Source: Poriferisodalis sp022821985
GTDB lineage: Bacteria; Actinomycetota; Acidimicrobiia; Acidimicrobiales; Poriferisodalaceae
Direction of reading: 5' to 3'
Assembly (NCBI RefSeq): GCF_965219595.1
Contig: NZ_OZ244781.1
Span: 744,001-808,000, forward strand
Length of the DNA: 64,000 bases
Shown: piece by piece, positions 32,215 to 41,523 of the stretch
Numbering within the stretch: the stretch's first letter is position 1
Layout of the letters: each line of letters starts with the position of its first letter
The notes under the pieces: model-generated
What the model was told of the DNA's origin: nothing
Database searches by the model: none
The model's input: only the letters and a program-made list of their open reading frames with translations
Position numbers and translations under genes: made by a program

Positions 32215-33123
32215 ATGCCTCACGTGAGCCCGCTGCGCTACCCGGGTGGAAAATCGCTGTTGGCGAATTTCGTCGCAGACGTGCTCGGCGGCCTGCCTGA
32301 TGTCAAGCACTACATGGAACCCTTCGCGGGGGGCGCAGCTGTTGCGCTACGTCTGCTCTACGAGGGCCGCGTGTCGTCGGTGGCCATCGGCGACTCTGAT
32401 CCCGCAGTAGCAGCGTTCTGGCGCTGTGCTGTTGCGGACACGGACGAGTTGATCGAGAGGGTGAACGAGTGCCAGGTGGATCTCAGCACTTGGCATGCTC
32501 AATACCGAACGTTGACGAGCTCAGAGCCCGCGAACGACCTCGATCTTGGGTTCGCGACGTTCTTCCTCAACCGCACCAACCGGTCGGGCATCTTGCGCGC
32601 AAGGCCAATTGGCGGGCTGCACCAGGACGGCCCTTGGCGCTTGGACTGCCGCTTCAACAAGAGCGACCTTGTCAAGCGACTGCGCAAGATCGCCCAGCAC
32701 GCTTCCCAGATCGAAGTCTTCGAAGGCGAGGCGATCGACCTGCTCACCGGCACCGACGAGGATCGACGGCAACGCACATTCGTGTATGTCGATCCGCCAT
32801 ATCTGACGCGCTCTTCGGGTCTGTATCTGGATGAGATGTCGTTCGGAGGGCATAGGGACATCGCGCAGTTGCTGCGGAGTGAATTCCCTTACTGGATGGC
32901 GAGCTACGACATCGATGATCGCGTCAAGTCGGAGCTGTACCCCGGCAGCCACATTTTGACTTTCGCTCTGCGCCACTGCGCTTCGAGCCCGCATGTGGGG
33001 ACTGAACAGATCGCGTTCTCCGACGCCTGCGCTCTTGGCGGCAAAATCCGCTACCCCAACGCTGCCGCTTCGGTGTGGACTCCAGCCAGCGCGGCACGTC
33101 GCTCGCAGAGCTCTAGCTCATGA
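32215..33123 (+). CDS. D12-class adenine-specific DNA methyltransferase
   Basis: This Dam/D12-class N6-adenine methylase has 302 residues. SPLRYPGGKS at the N-terminus binds S-adenosylmethionine, and FVYVDPPYL carries the catalytic DPPY. FATFFLNRTNRSGI is conserved in the class. The recognition site is unknown. It sits nine bases behind the ParB-like gene. No cognate restriction endonuclease is obvious, so it may be an orphan or pair with the ParB-fold protein. Confidence 0.85.
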   Translation: MPHVSPLRYPGGKSLLANFVADVLGGLPDVKHYMEPFAGGAAVALRLLYEGRVSSVAIGDSDPAVAAFWRCAVADTDELIERVNECQVDLSTWHAQYRTLTSSEPANDLDLGFATFFLNRTNRSGILRARPIGGLHQDGPWRLDCRFNKSDLVKRLRKIAQHASQIEVFEGEAIDLLTGTDEDRRQRTFVYVDPPYLTRSSGLYLDEMSFGGHRDIAQLLRSEFPYWMASYDIDDRVKSELYPGSHILTFALRHCASSPHVGTEQIAFSDACALGGKIRYPNAAASVWTPASAARRSQSSSS

Positions 33124-33217
33124 GCCTGCCGCTCAAGAAGTGCCGCGGCGGCACTCCTTGCCCGAGCGCCCCTAGATCCATCCTCGCCCGACGAGGCATG
33201 CGCGCCCCAGGGCGCGG

Positions 33218-33850
33218 CTAGCGCATCAGGCCTGCCCGAGGGCGAATCTCGGCCACGAGCTCGACTGGGCGCAGGATTCGGATTCCGAACCGCTCCACGT
33301 CATCCCTCACTCGCCAGATCGACTTGTAGTCCATCGTGAGGAACACATCGCAGCGCAGCAGTAGGGCGTCGATCATCAACTGGCGATCGCCTTCGTCCGG
33401 CATCGCTGCCAGCAGCTCGGCCATGAAGCATCGTTGGCGTGCGGTGAGGACATCAGTGTCGACCGGTCTCCGTGATTCCGGTTCATCTGCACACGCCTCC
33501 AGGAGCCCAGACGAATAGCGGTCCAGATCAGCGCCCCACAAATCAAGCCGTACGCGCTTAACGGGATTTGGTGTGGCAGCAAGCTCGTCGCGGGTCCTGG
33601 GCGAAATGACGATTGGCAGTCCACCGCGACGGCCCAAGTCCATGAGTTCGGCCAACGCGTGTACGTCGTCGGCGGTTCTCGGGCCCAAGCGGCTCAGCTT
33701 CTCCTCCGACTCAGGCGAGAGATCATTGTCGTAGATGAACTCGCCAAATGTTGCGAGGTTCTGAACAACATTGGTGTCCAAGAAGATCAAGCGGGGAAAG
33801 TCCGGGCGACCGTGTTCGCTCGCGTTCGGCGGGTAGAGAGAATTCGCCAT
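33218..33850 (-). CDS. PIN-like nuclease domain protein
   Basis: The 210-residue protein has a PIN-like active site: LIFLDTNVVQNL at residues about 20-31, later E/D residues, and CDVFLTMDYKSIW near the C-terminus. It is longer than VapC toxins and lacks an adjacent antitoxin, matching PIN-like (DUF4935-type) nucleases seen in defence islands. GGAGA eight bases upstream favours the ATG at 33850 over GTG 33853. It converges on the methylase. Confidence 0.68.
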   Translation of the reverse strand: MANSLYPPNASEHGRPDFPRLIFLDTNVVQNLATFGEFIYDNDLSPESEEKLSRLGPRTADDVHALAELMDLGRRGGLPIVISPRTRDELAATPNPVKRVRLDLWGADLDRYSSGLLEACADEPESRRPVDTDVLTARQRCFMAELLAAMPDEGDRQLMIDALLLRCDVFLTMDYKSIWRVRDDVERFGIRILRPVELVAEIRPRAGLMR

Positions 33851-34091
33851 CACATTCTCCGTTGAGTGCAGAACGATTCGTCCGGCGTACGCAGGCCGAG
33901 GGGAACCGTCCAGCCCAGGCTGACTTAGGAAGATAGCGGTGACTCGGATCGCCTCCTAGCCCATTTTCTTGTACAACCGTCGGCGGCCCACCCGCATCAC
34001 GCGCACACAACCTCACGCGAACCCACATCTAGCTAGCTGTTGGGTCGGGTCCTCGTCACCTGCGAGAGCTCAGATGCCGTGACCGGGCAGA

Positions 34092-35310
34092 TCAGATAGC
34101 GAGTGCCTCATCCTCAGCCCATGCCAGCCGAGTTGAGTGATGCACAGGCTCGCCATCGGAGTCCGAGCCCAGCTCCACTGTGATCAACTCGTCACCCTCG
34201 AAGGCAGGGCTCAGTTCGAGCGCAAGGTATTCGAATAGCTCACGTTCGTGAACTGCCAGCACCAATTGTCGTTCGTGGTGCTTCGCCAAGATACGAAGGA
34301 GTGCCGCGAACTGCGCTATGTGCACCTCATCCATCGACTGCACAGGGTCATCGAGAACGAGACACGGGAACTTCGGTTCGACTGCTAGATGGAGAGCGAT
34401 GAACAACGACAGTGCAGCTGTGTTCAAGTTGCCGGTGCTGAGCATCATGGACGGCGTCCCGGCCGTGCCACCCGCTCTGTGAATTGTCTCTAAGTGGAGT
34501 TCAAGCGCGGTGCGCGTCGCAGTTGGGGGCCCGAAGCTCGGAACAAAGGGCTCGGCAGGTGCCAAGCGCGAAAAGACGTCCCTCCAGACGTCATTGAGCG
34601 ACTGGGTGAAGACGCGCTGGACGATCGCCGTTCGACTGCGCGATGCGGCTGCGTGGACGGAGCGTGCAACCTCGCGTCGACGGTCGGCTTCCCTAATTCG
34701 CTGGTCCCACAGTTGTTTCGATCGGGCTGCCTCAGCGACTGCCTCCTTGAACCCTTCGGAGCGGGCGATTGCCGCCCGAAGCCGTCCAAGAAGCGCCCTT
34801 GCTTCGGACGACGACCGGGAGTGTTGGCCAAGCTCCTGCAGTTGGCTCGAAGCGAGGTTATGTAGCCGTGTCCAAACCTCGTCCGGTGACTCACGCGGTC
34901 CCGGGGTGATGGTGCGAAGCTCGGTCGCAAACTTGGTGAGCTCATCTGCGACGGCTTGCTGCTCGCGATCCTCGGCTTCAGTCTCGGCAAGCTCCCTCGC
35001 CGCATTCTCAGCGCCGGTTTGCAACTCCTGCCCTCTGTCCATCGAATCGGCCAATGCTTCAAGTCGGTCTTGAAGTCCAGCCACGGCCAAATGACGTGCA
35101 GTCAACTCATCGTGTTCCGCCTCTGTGAGCAAGGAAGCCTCAGCCGCGGGCGCACGTTGTTGCGCGGCGAGAAGTTGCGTCGTCAGCTGAGCTCTCTCAT
35201 CTGACAGCGTTTGGATCTCGGCCCCAACGCTGGCGAGATCGGCGATCTTCCGGTCAATGTGCACCAGCAGGTGCTCCTCAGAAACTTCGGAGAAGTCTCG
35301 ATCGCAAACA
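34092..35310 (-). pseudogene. C-terminal segment of the SMC-like ATPase
   Basis: This is the 3' part, continuing from the zinc hook (VCDRDFSEVSEEHLLVHI) through coiled coil to the ABC signature, Walker B and the end ALAI. It could only be translated from a chance start inside the ISL3 element, and would lack Walker A. Confidence 0.85.
35303..35310. repeat. target duplication of the ISL3 element (CGCAAACA)
   Basis: The eight bases CGCAAACA recur at 37961-37968, directly outside the other end of the element. Confidence 0.85.
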
Positions 35311-35323
35311 GGCTCTTCGTGTT

Positions 35324-35524
35324 TTAGCGTGGAGTCAGCGTGTCGAGCAGGGTCCAGTCGGGCTTGCCTGCATACAGCAGGACTCGTGTGCGGTAGTGGT
35401 CGAAGTTGGTGATCCCGAACGACACCCGCTTGATCAGCTTGGCGAGGTTGTTCGCTGCTTCGGTCGGCCCGTTGGTCACACGCGACCGGTGCCAGTTCGT
35501 GATCTGGGTGCGCCAGGTGGCCAG
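35324..35524 (-). pseudogene. C-terminal part of the ISL3 transposase
   Basis: It encodes TWRTQITNWHRSRVTNGPTE and the family tail FGITNFDHYRTRVLLY, then LTPR and TAA. After removal of the IS3 element and one CCAG it joins in frame with the N-terminal part (RTL-ATWRTQ). Confidence 0.88.
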
Positions 35525-35573
35525 TGGGCTTCCCCCGGAATCTGGGAGGCATGCTCTTTGAGGAAGGGGAGCT

Positions 35574-35861
35574 GTGCCAGAGACAAGAAGAAGGTTCGAT
35601 CCGGAGTTCCGCGCGGGTGCGGTGAGGATCGTGACAGAGACAGGCAAGCCGATCGCTGTGGTCGCCCGCGATCTTGGGATTCACGCGGGCACTTTGGGCA
35701 ACTGGGTCAAAGCGGAGCGTCAGGCTGGCGGGGAGGGCGTTCTGGACGCTGACGAGCGTGCCGAGCTGGTCCGGCTGCGGCGCCGCTGCGCTGAGCTGGA
35801 GATGGAGCGCGACGTGCTCAAACGATCCGTGGTCCTGTGGGTGAACGAGGCGACAAGGTGA
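35574..35861 (+). CDS. IS3-family transposase OrfA
   Basis: This 95-residue DNA-binding subunit has helix-turn-helix RRFDPEFRAGAVRIVTETG, then VVARDLGIHAGTLGNWV, and a leucine-zipper-like tail (LRRRCAELEMERDVLKRSV). It overlaps OrfB by 25 bases, so OrfAB is expected from a -1 programmed frameshift. Confidence 0.9.
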   Translation: MPETRRRFDPEFRAGAVRIVTETGKPIAVVARDLGIHAGTLGNWVKAERQAGGEGVLDADERAELVRLRRRCAELEMERDVLKRSVVLWVNEATR

Positions 35862-36727
35862 CCCTGGCGCGGTTTGTGGCTTCCCAGAGGACCGATCACG
35901 GCATCCCCCACGCGGTCGCGTGCCGGGCGCTGGGGGTGGGCGAGTCGTGGTTCTACCGGTGGCGCCACGGGCCGCCGTCGGGCATCGAGGCGCGGCGGGC
36001 CGATCTCGACGCAGCGGTGAAGCGCTGCTTCGAGGACTCCGGTGGGACCTACGGGTCCCCCAGGGTGCGGGTGCAGCTGCGCCGAGCGGGGCGGGCTGTG
36101 TCGAAGAAGTCCGTGGAGGCCTCCATGGCCCGCCAGGGCCTGGTCGCACGCCCCACCAAGCGCCGTCGCTCCCGCACAGACGACCGCGACGCCGCCCCCG
36201 AGGACCTGATCGGACGCGACTTCACCGCCGACGCGGCCGACCGGCGCTGGGTGGGGGACTTCAAAGAGATCCCCACCGGCGAGGGCAAAGTGCACCTCGC
36301 CGCGGTCATGGACCTGTACTCGAGGCGCATCGTGGGGTTCGCGACCTCGAACTCCCATCCCACAGCCGAGCTCGCCCAGGCCGCCGTCGAGATGGCCGTC
36401 GCCACCCGAGGCGGCGACGTCGCCGGGGTGATCTTCCACAGCGACAAGGGCACCCAGTACACCGCCGGCGACTTCGCCCTGGCCTGCGAGAATCTCGGCA
36501 TCACCCGCTCCACCGGACGGGTCGGCTGCGCTTTGGACAACGCCCCAGCCGAGTCGTTCTTCTCGACTCTCACCCACGAACTCATCCACAAGCGACACTG
36601 GGCCACACGCCGCCAAGCCAGACGCGACATCGCCAGATGGATCACCGACTGGTACAACCCCCGACGGCTGCACAGCACCCTCGACATGACCAGCCCCATC
36701 GACTACGAACAAGCCAACAACGACTGA
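35837..36727 (+). CDS. IS3-family transposase OrfB (DDE integrase domain)
   Basis: This 296-residue catalytic subunit has an rve integrase core with acids in WVGDFKEIP, IFHSDKGTQYT and NAPAESFFSTL, the DD(35)E pattern. An HTH_21-like segment (GTYGSPRVRVQLR) precedes it. The frame appears intact, so this IS may still be active. Confidence 0.92.
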   Translation: MGERGDKVTLARFVASQRTDHGIPHAVACRALGVGESWFYRWRHGPPSGIEARRADLDAAVKRCFEDSGGTYGSPRVRVQLRRAGRAVSKKSVEASMARQGLVARPTKRRRSRTDDRDAAPEDLIGRDFTADAADRRWVGDFKEIPTGEGKVHLAAVMDLYSRRIVGFATSNSHPTAELAQAAVEMAVATRGGDVAGVIFHSDKGTQYTAGDFALACENLGITRSTGRVGCALDNAPAESFFSTLTHELIHKRHWATRRQARRDIARWITDWYNPRRLHSTLDMTSPIDYEQANND

Positions 36728-36757
36728 CCGACCCTCCCAAATTTGGGGGGAAGCCCA

Positions 36758-37853
36758 CCAGGGTGCGGCCGAGCTTGTTCAGCTCCGCCGAGAACGTGTC
36801 GTCTTGGAGGTCGCGGGCGAGCTCGTCGAGCGTCTCGGCGGCGACGCTGCGTTTTGGGATCCGGTAGACGCCGCGCAGGGTCTCCTTCGCGTGCCACGCG
36901 TCGCGCACCTCGCCGCGGGGGTCGCCGGCTGCGAGCAGGCCCCGCAGCTTGGCTCGTCCGCGGTCGGTGACTCGCTCGGACGCTTTGAGCAGCAGTCTGC
37001 GTATCCGGTAGAGGGGGTCGTGTTTGGTGCCTCGCCCGCCGGTGGTCTCGTTCTGAACCCGGCGGCGCACGTCGTCGATAGCCGAGTTGGCGAGCTTGAT
37101 CACGTGGAACGGGTCAGCGACCTGGCGGGCGTGCGCCAAAGCGTCGGTGAACGTCTTGCGATAGGGACCCGACAGGTCCATCACGCCCCAGCGGATCTGC
37201 TTGCGCCATAGCGACGATCTCGCTCGGATCCATGCGGTGGCCCCGTCGGCGCTGCGACCAGCGACTATGTCGAGCAGCCTGCCGCGGCGGGTGTCCACGA
37301 TCGTGGTGCCCCAGTGCTTTTCTCGGTACCGGCCGCGGCGGAACATCAAAATCTCGTCCAGGCCCAAAGCGGTTACCCCGTCGAGGCGTGCCGAGTCGGC
37401 ATCGAGCAGCGCCGATCCCCACCGGTGCACTGCCCGCATCACCGTGTGCCATCCCGCACCCAGCTCGGCGGCGATCTCGCTGACCGCCCGACCGGCACCC
37501 GCGCGGCGGGTCGCGTGACGCGCTGCCCGGCTGGTCATCCGCGCCCTGGGCGGCGCGACTGCGGGGTCCTGGTCGGTGAACGTGCCTACCGCGCACGACC
37601 CGTCGGGGCAGCGCCAGCGGCGCTTGCGCCACCCCAGCCGCACCGGCCGCCCGAACGCCGGCAGATCAGCCAGCCTCACCGTGCTCGCGCTGTGCGCCCA
37701 CACCGGCCCCCCGCAGCCGACACAGCACGGCCGCCCCGCCAGCTCGACCCCGATCTCGAGCGGACCGCCGTCGCGGTCCCTCACACCGGTCACCGTCACG
37801 CCGGCGCCCAAGCCGACAACCACATGCAACGCGCGAATAGCGTCAACCCTCAC
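36758..37853 (-). pseudogene. N-terminal part of the ISL3 transposase
   Basis: It contains the family zinc-finger-like start (CCVGCGGPVWAHSAS), HTH (AVSEIAAELGAGWHTVMRAV) and DDE acids beginning LGLDEILMFRRG and VMDLSGPYRKTF. It is cut at NKLGRTL by the IS3 element. The open frame runs a little into the IS3 before stopping at 36642, but that tail is not native. Confidence 0.9.
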
Positions 37854-37960
37854 AGGGATCCTCCAGAACTCGGGGCTACGAACACCTCCGATTCTGGGGG
37901 ATCCCTCCCAATCAGGCCGTGACCCTCACACAGCTACTCCACGCGCAAACGCGAAGCGCC

Positions 37961-38387
37961 CGCAAACAGGGCAGATGCCCTCCGAGGCTTGATCCCGCAA
38001 CTCGGCCAGCACCGTCGCCAACGTGCCCGCCTGTGACTCTCTTGCCGCGATTTCGGTATTGACGCGGTCTAGCCGGAGATGAAGATCGGCCGAGGTCTGC
38101 TTGACTTCGGCGAGCTGGGCAACAGCAGTGCCGTGCTCCGCGATGCGGAGCTCTATGGCTCTGGTTTCGTCTACCAACGATTGTCGAAGCGTGGGGCCGG
38201 CGCCTAGGCCGAGCGCGGCAACGTCGTCACGAAGTGCTTGGATCGGGGCCTCATAGGATGCGCGCCACTCCTGAAGCGCCGCCTCAGCGGCTGCGAGTAG
38301 AGCGCGGGCTTCCTCGAAGCGCGCCGCTGCCGGGCGCTGGCCGAGTCCGCGAATTCGGCCGCGGAGTTCAGTCATCGCCCTAACGCG
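37961..38387 (-). pseudogene. middle segment of the SMC-like ATPase (coiled coil to zinc hook)
   Basis: It lies between the amber codon and the ISL3 insertion. ATG 38375 could reinitiate, giving a coiled-coil peptide ending at the zinc hook CPVC, then read into the element to a stop at 37926. The heptad-like pattern (EEARALLAAAEAALQEWRAS) is typical of SMC arms. Confidence 0.8.
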
Positions 38388-39161
38388 CTACTCCGACGCA
38401 GCAAGCGCTCCAGCCTGGTCTCCCTCGGTGAGCAGAGACTCGATCTCTTCCAGATCTCCTTCCGATCCGGGGAGAGCCGCACTTAGGCCCAGACTCGCCA
38501 GCACCGCCACAAGCCGCTCACGTATCTCAGCAAGCTCGCCCTCGGCCCTCGACAGTTCACCGGAAGTAATCTCGATCACAGCAGTGGATTGCTTCACTTC
38601 ACTCTCTGCGTCGGCGTAGTGGTCCGAGAGATTCCTCAACCGCCGAATATCTGTCGCGTCATGCAGGCCAGATCTCAGCGCGTCCAACTGATCAAGGCCG
38701 AGTAGCTCACTCACGAATCGAGCAAGCGCGGACTCCTGATTGCCTTCTGTGTACTGATAGAGGTCCAATAGCTGACCCAGAGATGCTTGGTCGAGATATG
38801 AGCGCTCAGCGAAGAACTGGGCCGTCTCTGGGTCGAGTGTCGGAGCGCCCCTGACCTCGTCTCCGCCTACCGTGGTCCGCGTCGGCAGATGCGCGCGACC
38901 GTCGTCGCCAGCGATGTCTACTTCGATTGTCGCAAAGGACGAGCCACGATGTGGCAGGTGTGCTGTGTAGCGGTCGTCTTGGCGGTGCATGGCCCGGATC
39001 TCACCCGTGAGTCCGAGTTCAATCGCGGAGAGAATGCTCGTCTTCCCACTCCCATTGGCACCGTGAATCAGGACGATCGGGGCGTCCAGCAGAATGCCCC
39101 AGCTGCCCTTGATACGCCGGAAGTTAGAGATCAGCACTCGGCGAAGGGGGAGTGGGGTCAC
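38388..39161 (-). pseudogene. N-terminal segment of the SMC-like ATPase
   Basis: 257 codons from ATG 39161 to the amber codon. It has Walker A GANGSGKTSIL (about residues 34-44), a Q-loop region and the first coiled coil. ATG overlaps the preceding gene's stop as ATGA. Without the C-terminal Walker B it cannot hydrolyse ATP alone. Confidence 0.82.
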
Positions 39162-39736
39162 GGAGTCTCCTCCCCCTCGTCCTGCTCCGTGCCGTCCTGC
39201 AGCGCATCGTCCAGGTAACGGCGGAGCGCCTGCTGGACTGCCTCGGGCCCGGTGCGTGCGGCATCAATGAGCAATCGGTGTCCGTCAGAAACCGAGTGGC
39301 CGAGATCGGCCACGACTTCATCGAGTGGGTCAACGACCTCCTGTGCGGTGGGCGGAAGGCGCAGCGGGAACAACACCGCGATCGCGTTTCGTATGTCCGA
39401 GGGCTCTGGAAGCTCACTCTCGATGACCATGACTCGAGCGTTGTCTTCGAGTTCAGCCAATGTCGCGGGCTCTGGACGAGACCCGACGAGTGCCAAGCTC
39501 ACGGGCCTTCGCGACGCAATGCGATCCAGACTCCTGTTCAGACCTGACAGGAGCTGGATGAGGTGGACCGGGTCTGCCCCTTGGCCACCCACAACCACGA
39601 GGTCATGCGAGACTCCTGTGCCCGTGACGGCAGCGTCGAAGTCAAATGCCGCGCCGGCAACGACCAGTGGCTTCGGAAGTCTTCGGAATCCAGCCGACTC
39701 AAGCTCCGCGAGCACCGACTCAACCGCGGCGTTCAC
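39158..39736 (-). CDS. 192-aa middle component, possible nuclease-like fold
   Basis: The GTG at 39736 overlaps the SIR2 gene stop (GTGA), and its own stop overlaps the ATPase start. The sequence FDFDAAVTGTGVSHDLVVV, then LIQLLSGLNRSLDRIASRRP resembles a restriction-endonuclease-like core with an Asp-hydrophobic strand but no obvious catalytic Lys. Position between an effector and an SMC-like ATPase is that of the middle component in ABC-three-component defence systems (family knowledge). The role as adaptor is inference. Confidence 0.6.
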   Translation of the reverse strand: MNAAVESVLAELESAGFRRLPKPLVVAGAAFDFDAAVTGTGVSHDLVVVGGQGADPVHLIQLLSGLNRSLDRIASRRPVSLALVGSRPEPATLAELEDNARVMVIESELPEPSDIRNAIAVLFPLRLPPTAQEVVDPLDEVVADLGHSVSDGHRLLIDAARTGPEAVQQALRRYLDDALQDGTEQDEGEETP

Positions 39737-41523
39737 AAATCGGCCCCTTGGCGAAATGCCCCCATGAGTGCCTGGAAGTCCGGTGCGTCGCCGGCGATCG
39801 TCTCGATTGCGACCTGTCTCGCTGGCTGCCAACCGGTCCGTCCGTAGCGAGTCTTCGGCGACCGGGCTTGTCGTGGTGGAATCGCCTTCGCATGAATCGC
39901 AAGCACACTGCCGTCACTCATGTCGATGTGCCCATGCCCCTCTAGCTGAGCCAGCACGCTTGAGTCTCGCACCAAGAACACGTGTGAGTTGCCCGACGTG
40001 CTCTCGACTGTGAAGGCACCTTCCTCTGGAACATCGACATCGCCTGGCTCCAGTTTCCAGAGATGTTCGGCAGCACCTCGGCCGATCAGCGAGGCCGCTA
40101 CTGCCAAGTACCCGAGCGCATCCGTATCGACGTTGGGGTCAAGCACCGTCTGCTCGATCGGCTGAGCTGTGAGTGGGTCGTAGCGGCGATCGGTGGCATC
40201 GAATGGCGCTCCGGTGCGAAACATCGACAGCACGATCCCCACGCCTGCGATAAGGCGTTCAACGAACCCTAAGGCGTCGTCGTCCGGAGCTCGCGCTACC
40301 AGGTCCCGCAAGTCGCGTATGCCTTCCTGTAGCGCCTCCTTGGTTGCATCGTCAATCACTTCGGACGAGATCACTGCAACGAGCGAAGACAGCTTGCCGG
40401 CCAGGATGTAGAGAACTAGAGCGAGGAGAAGCGGCTGCGCGTAGGCCCCGAGAAGGGCTGCCGCCTCGATCTCGTCACGATGTTCGGCGAAGCTCTGCCC
40501 ATATGTGATTCGAAGAACGTCCCTTTGGGCCTGCTTCAAATCCTCTAGCGCAAACACAACAGCGGGTGGCATGACAGGCCAAGTACGCCCAAGGTTTTCG
40601 GCTGCATTGTGCAAGATCGTTTGAATATTCGCGTCTTGGGCCGACAGGCCGACCACTAGAGCGTTGCTCGTCGCCACGAGATGCTCAAGGTGGCCCTTCA
40701 TCACAGGGTTGTGGGAACCGGCCGCCCAGCCCAAGACTTGCAAATGTTGCGCGATCAGTGCCTTTCGGTATGCATCAAGGTCTTCGCGAGCCTTCACTGC
40801 ACATCCATGGAACTTAAGGAGGTCACATCGAGATTCGGGCTCTGAGAACTCATCAGGCAGGACGACGACTCGCAGATAGCCAGTTGCTTCGCCGGTCAAT
40901 CGATGGATCGCCCGCTCGACGAGACCGTCCCAGTTTGCAGAGGCAGCGCTCCGGATGACCCCCTCGAGCATGAGAATGGCGAGGCAGAGGTGCTCCGCCG
41001 CCGGTTCGAGATCCGGAGATCCGTACGTGTTGACGACATCGACTCCCTCCCATAGCAAGAAGTCCGAGTCTTCGTCGTCCACGAGCACGCCAAACACCAA
41101 AGAGTATTGGCCTGTGAGTTGCTGCACGATCTCGTCGATCTGGGGCCAAGCATCGACCGAAGTCGTTAACGGAACCTGCGCAAGATCTTTCCCCGCGATT
41201 TCTAGGATCTCGCGAAGAGCTTTCCTAAAACGGCAAGCCTCGTCGGCCGGGTCAATTCGTGATTGGACGTACGACAGAAGTTTCCTGAGCAGCTCCCCTA
41301 CATCGGGTACAACCGAACGCGATAATCCCGAGCCCAACCAGAACACGTATTCCCCGCGTGCCACTCCTGAGGCGACGCTTTGCAGCCGGCCGTCGAACGA
41401 CTGCAGCAGTTCCAATGTCCCGCCACTGGCCGGCCCTTGGTCCGCCGCTCCGGTCACAGCGCAGCCCTGGCCTCGATTGCAGTGAGCACGCGGGCTACTC
41501 CTCCGAGAAGCCAGTGCCGTCAT
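39733..41523 (-). CDS. SIR2-like defence effector
   Basis: This 596-residue protein has an N-terminal SIR2-like domain: GEYVFWLGSGLSRSVVPDVG (dinucleotide-binding loop), SANWDGLVERAI (the TNYD equivalent), LLKFHGCA (conserved His) and NALVVGLSAQDANIQTIL. SIR2 domains in phage defence deplete NAD+. The C-terminal 250 residues are helical then beta-rich with no recognised family. The ATG at 41523 has GAGG four bases upstream; GTG 41457 is an alternative that avoids overlap with the DUF499 gene. It is the fifth gene of the operon. Confidence 0.75.
   Translation of the reverse strand: MTALASRRSSPRAHCNRGQGCAVTGAADQGPASGGTLELLQSFDGRLQSVASGVARGEYVFWLGSGLSRSVVPDVGELLRKLLSYVQSRIDPADEACRFRKALREILEIAGKDLAQVPLTTSVDAWPQIDEIVQQLTGQYSLVFGVLVDDEDSDFLLWEGVDVVNTYGSPDLEPAAEHLCLAILMLEGVIRSAASANWDGLVERAIHRLTGEATGYLRVVVLPDEFSEPESRCDLLKFHGCAVKAREDLDAYRKALIAQHLQVLGWAAGSHNPVMKGHLEHLVATSNALVVGLSAQDANIQTILHNAAENLGRTWPVMPPAVVFALEDLKQAQRDVLRITYGQSFAEHRDEIEAAALLGAYAQPLLLALVLYILAGKLSSLVAVISSEVIDDATKEALQEGIRDLRDLVARAPDDDALGFVERLIAGVGIVLSMFRTGAPFDATDRRYDPLTAQPIEQTVLDPNVDTDALGYLAVAASLIGRGAAEHLWKLEPGDVDVPEEGAFTVESTSGNSHVFLVRDSSVLAQLEGHGHIDMSDGSVLAIHAKAIPPRQARSPKTRYGRTGWQPARQVAIETIAGDAPDFQALMGAFRQGADL

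Larger units (their letters stand above)
35525..36757 (+). mobile_element. IS3-family insertion sequence
   Basis: The 1233-bp element has TG...CA ends (TGGGCTTCCCCC and its complement) and a 4-bp target duplication CCAG (35521-35524 and 36758-36761). It encodes OrfA and OrfB in overlapping frames. It is inserted in the ISL3 transposase gene on the opposite strand. Confidence 0.9.
35311..37960. mobile_element. ISL3-family insertion sequence carrying an IS3 insertion
   Basis: The ends are imperfect inverted repeats: left GGCTCTTCGTGTTTTAGCG, right (complement) GGCGCTTCGCGTTTGCGCG, both followed by TGGAGT. An 8-bp duplication flanks it, as expected for ISL3. Without the IS3 insert the element is 1413 bp. 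It lies inside the SMC-like ATPase gene at the zinc-hook codons. Confidence 0.88.
34092..39161 (-). pseudogene. Rad50/SMC-like zinc-hook ATPase, broken by amber codon and nested IS
   Basis: Removing the ISL3 element and one 8-bp duplication leaves a single frame of 804 codons with one internal TAG at 38388-38390. Head: Walker A HGANGSGKTSIL. Then coiled coil, zinc hook reconstructed as CPVCDRDF across the junction, coiled coil, ABC signature STGNLNTAALSL, Walker B CLVLDDPVQSMD and switch VHERELFEY. The intact protein would be a DNA-end or ring-sensing ATPase partner of the upstream 192-residue and SIR2 genes, with which it overlaps as ATGA. Confidence 0.88.

Noticed and set aside
35574..36727. 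Calling the 34-38 kb block a composite transposon
   Set aside because: The two IS belong to different families and are nested, each with its own target duplication. They are independent insertions.
41424..41506. An 11-codon micro-ORF with GGAGGAG upstream, ending in a GTGA overlap with an alternative SIR2 start (41457)
   Set aside because: Attractive as a coupling device, but the peptide is featureless and the ATG at 41523 also has a ribosome site. Not enough to report as a gene.
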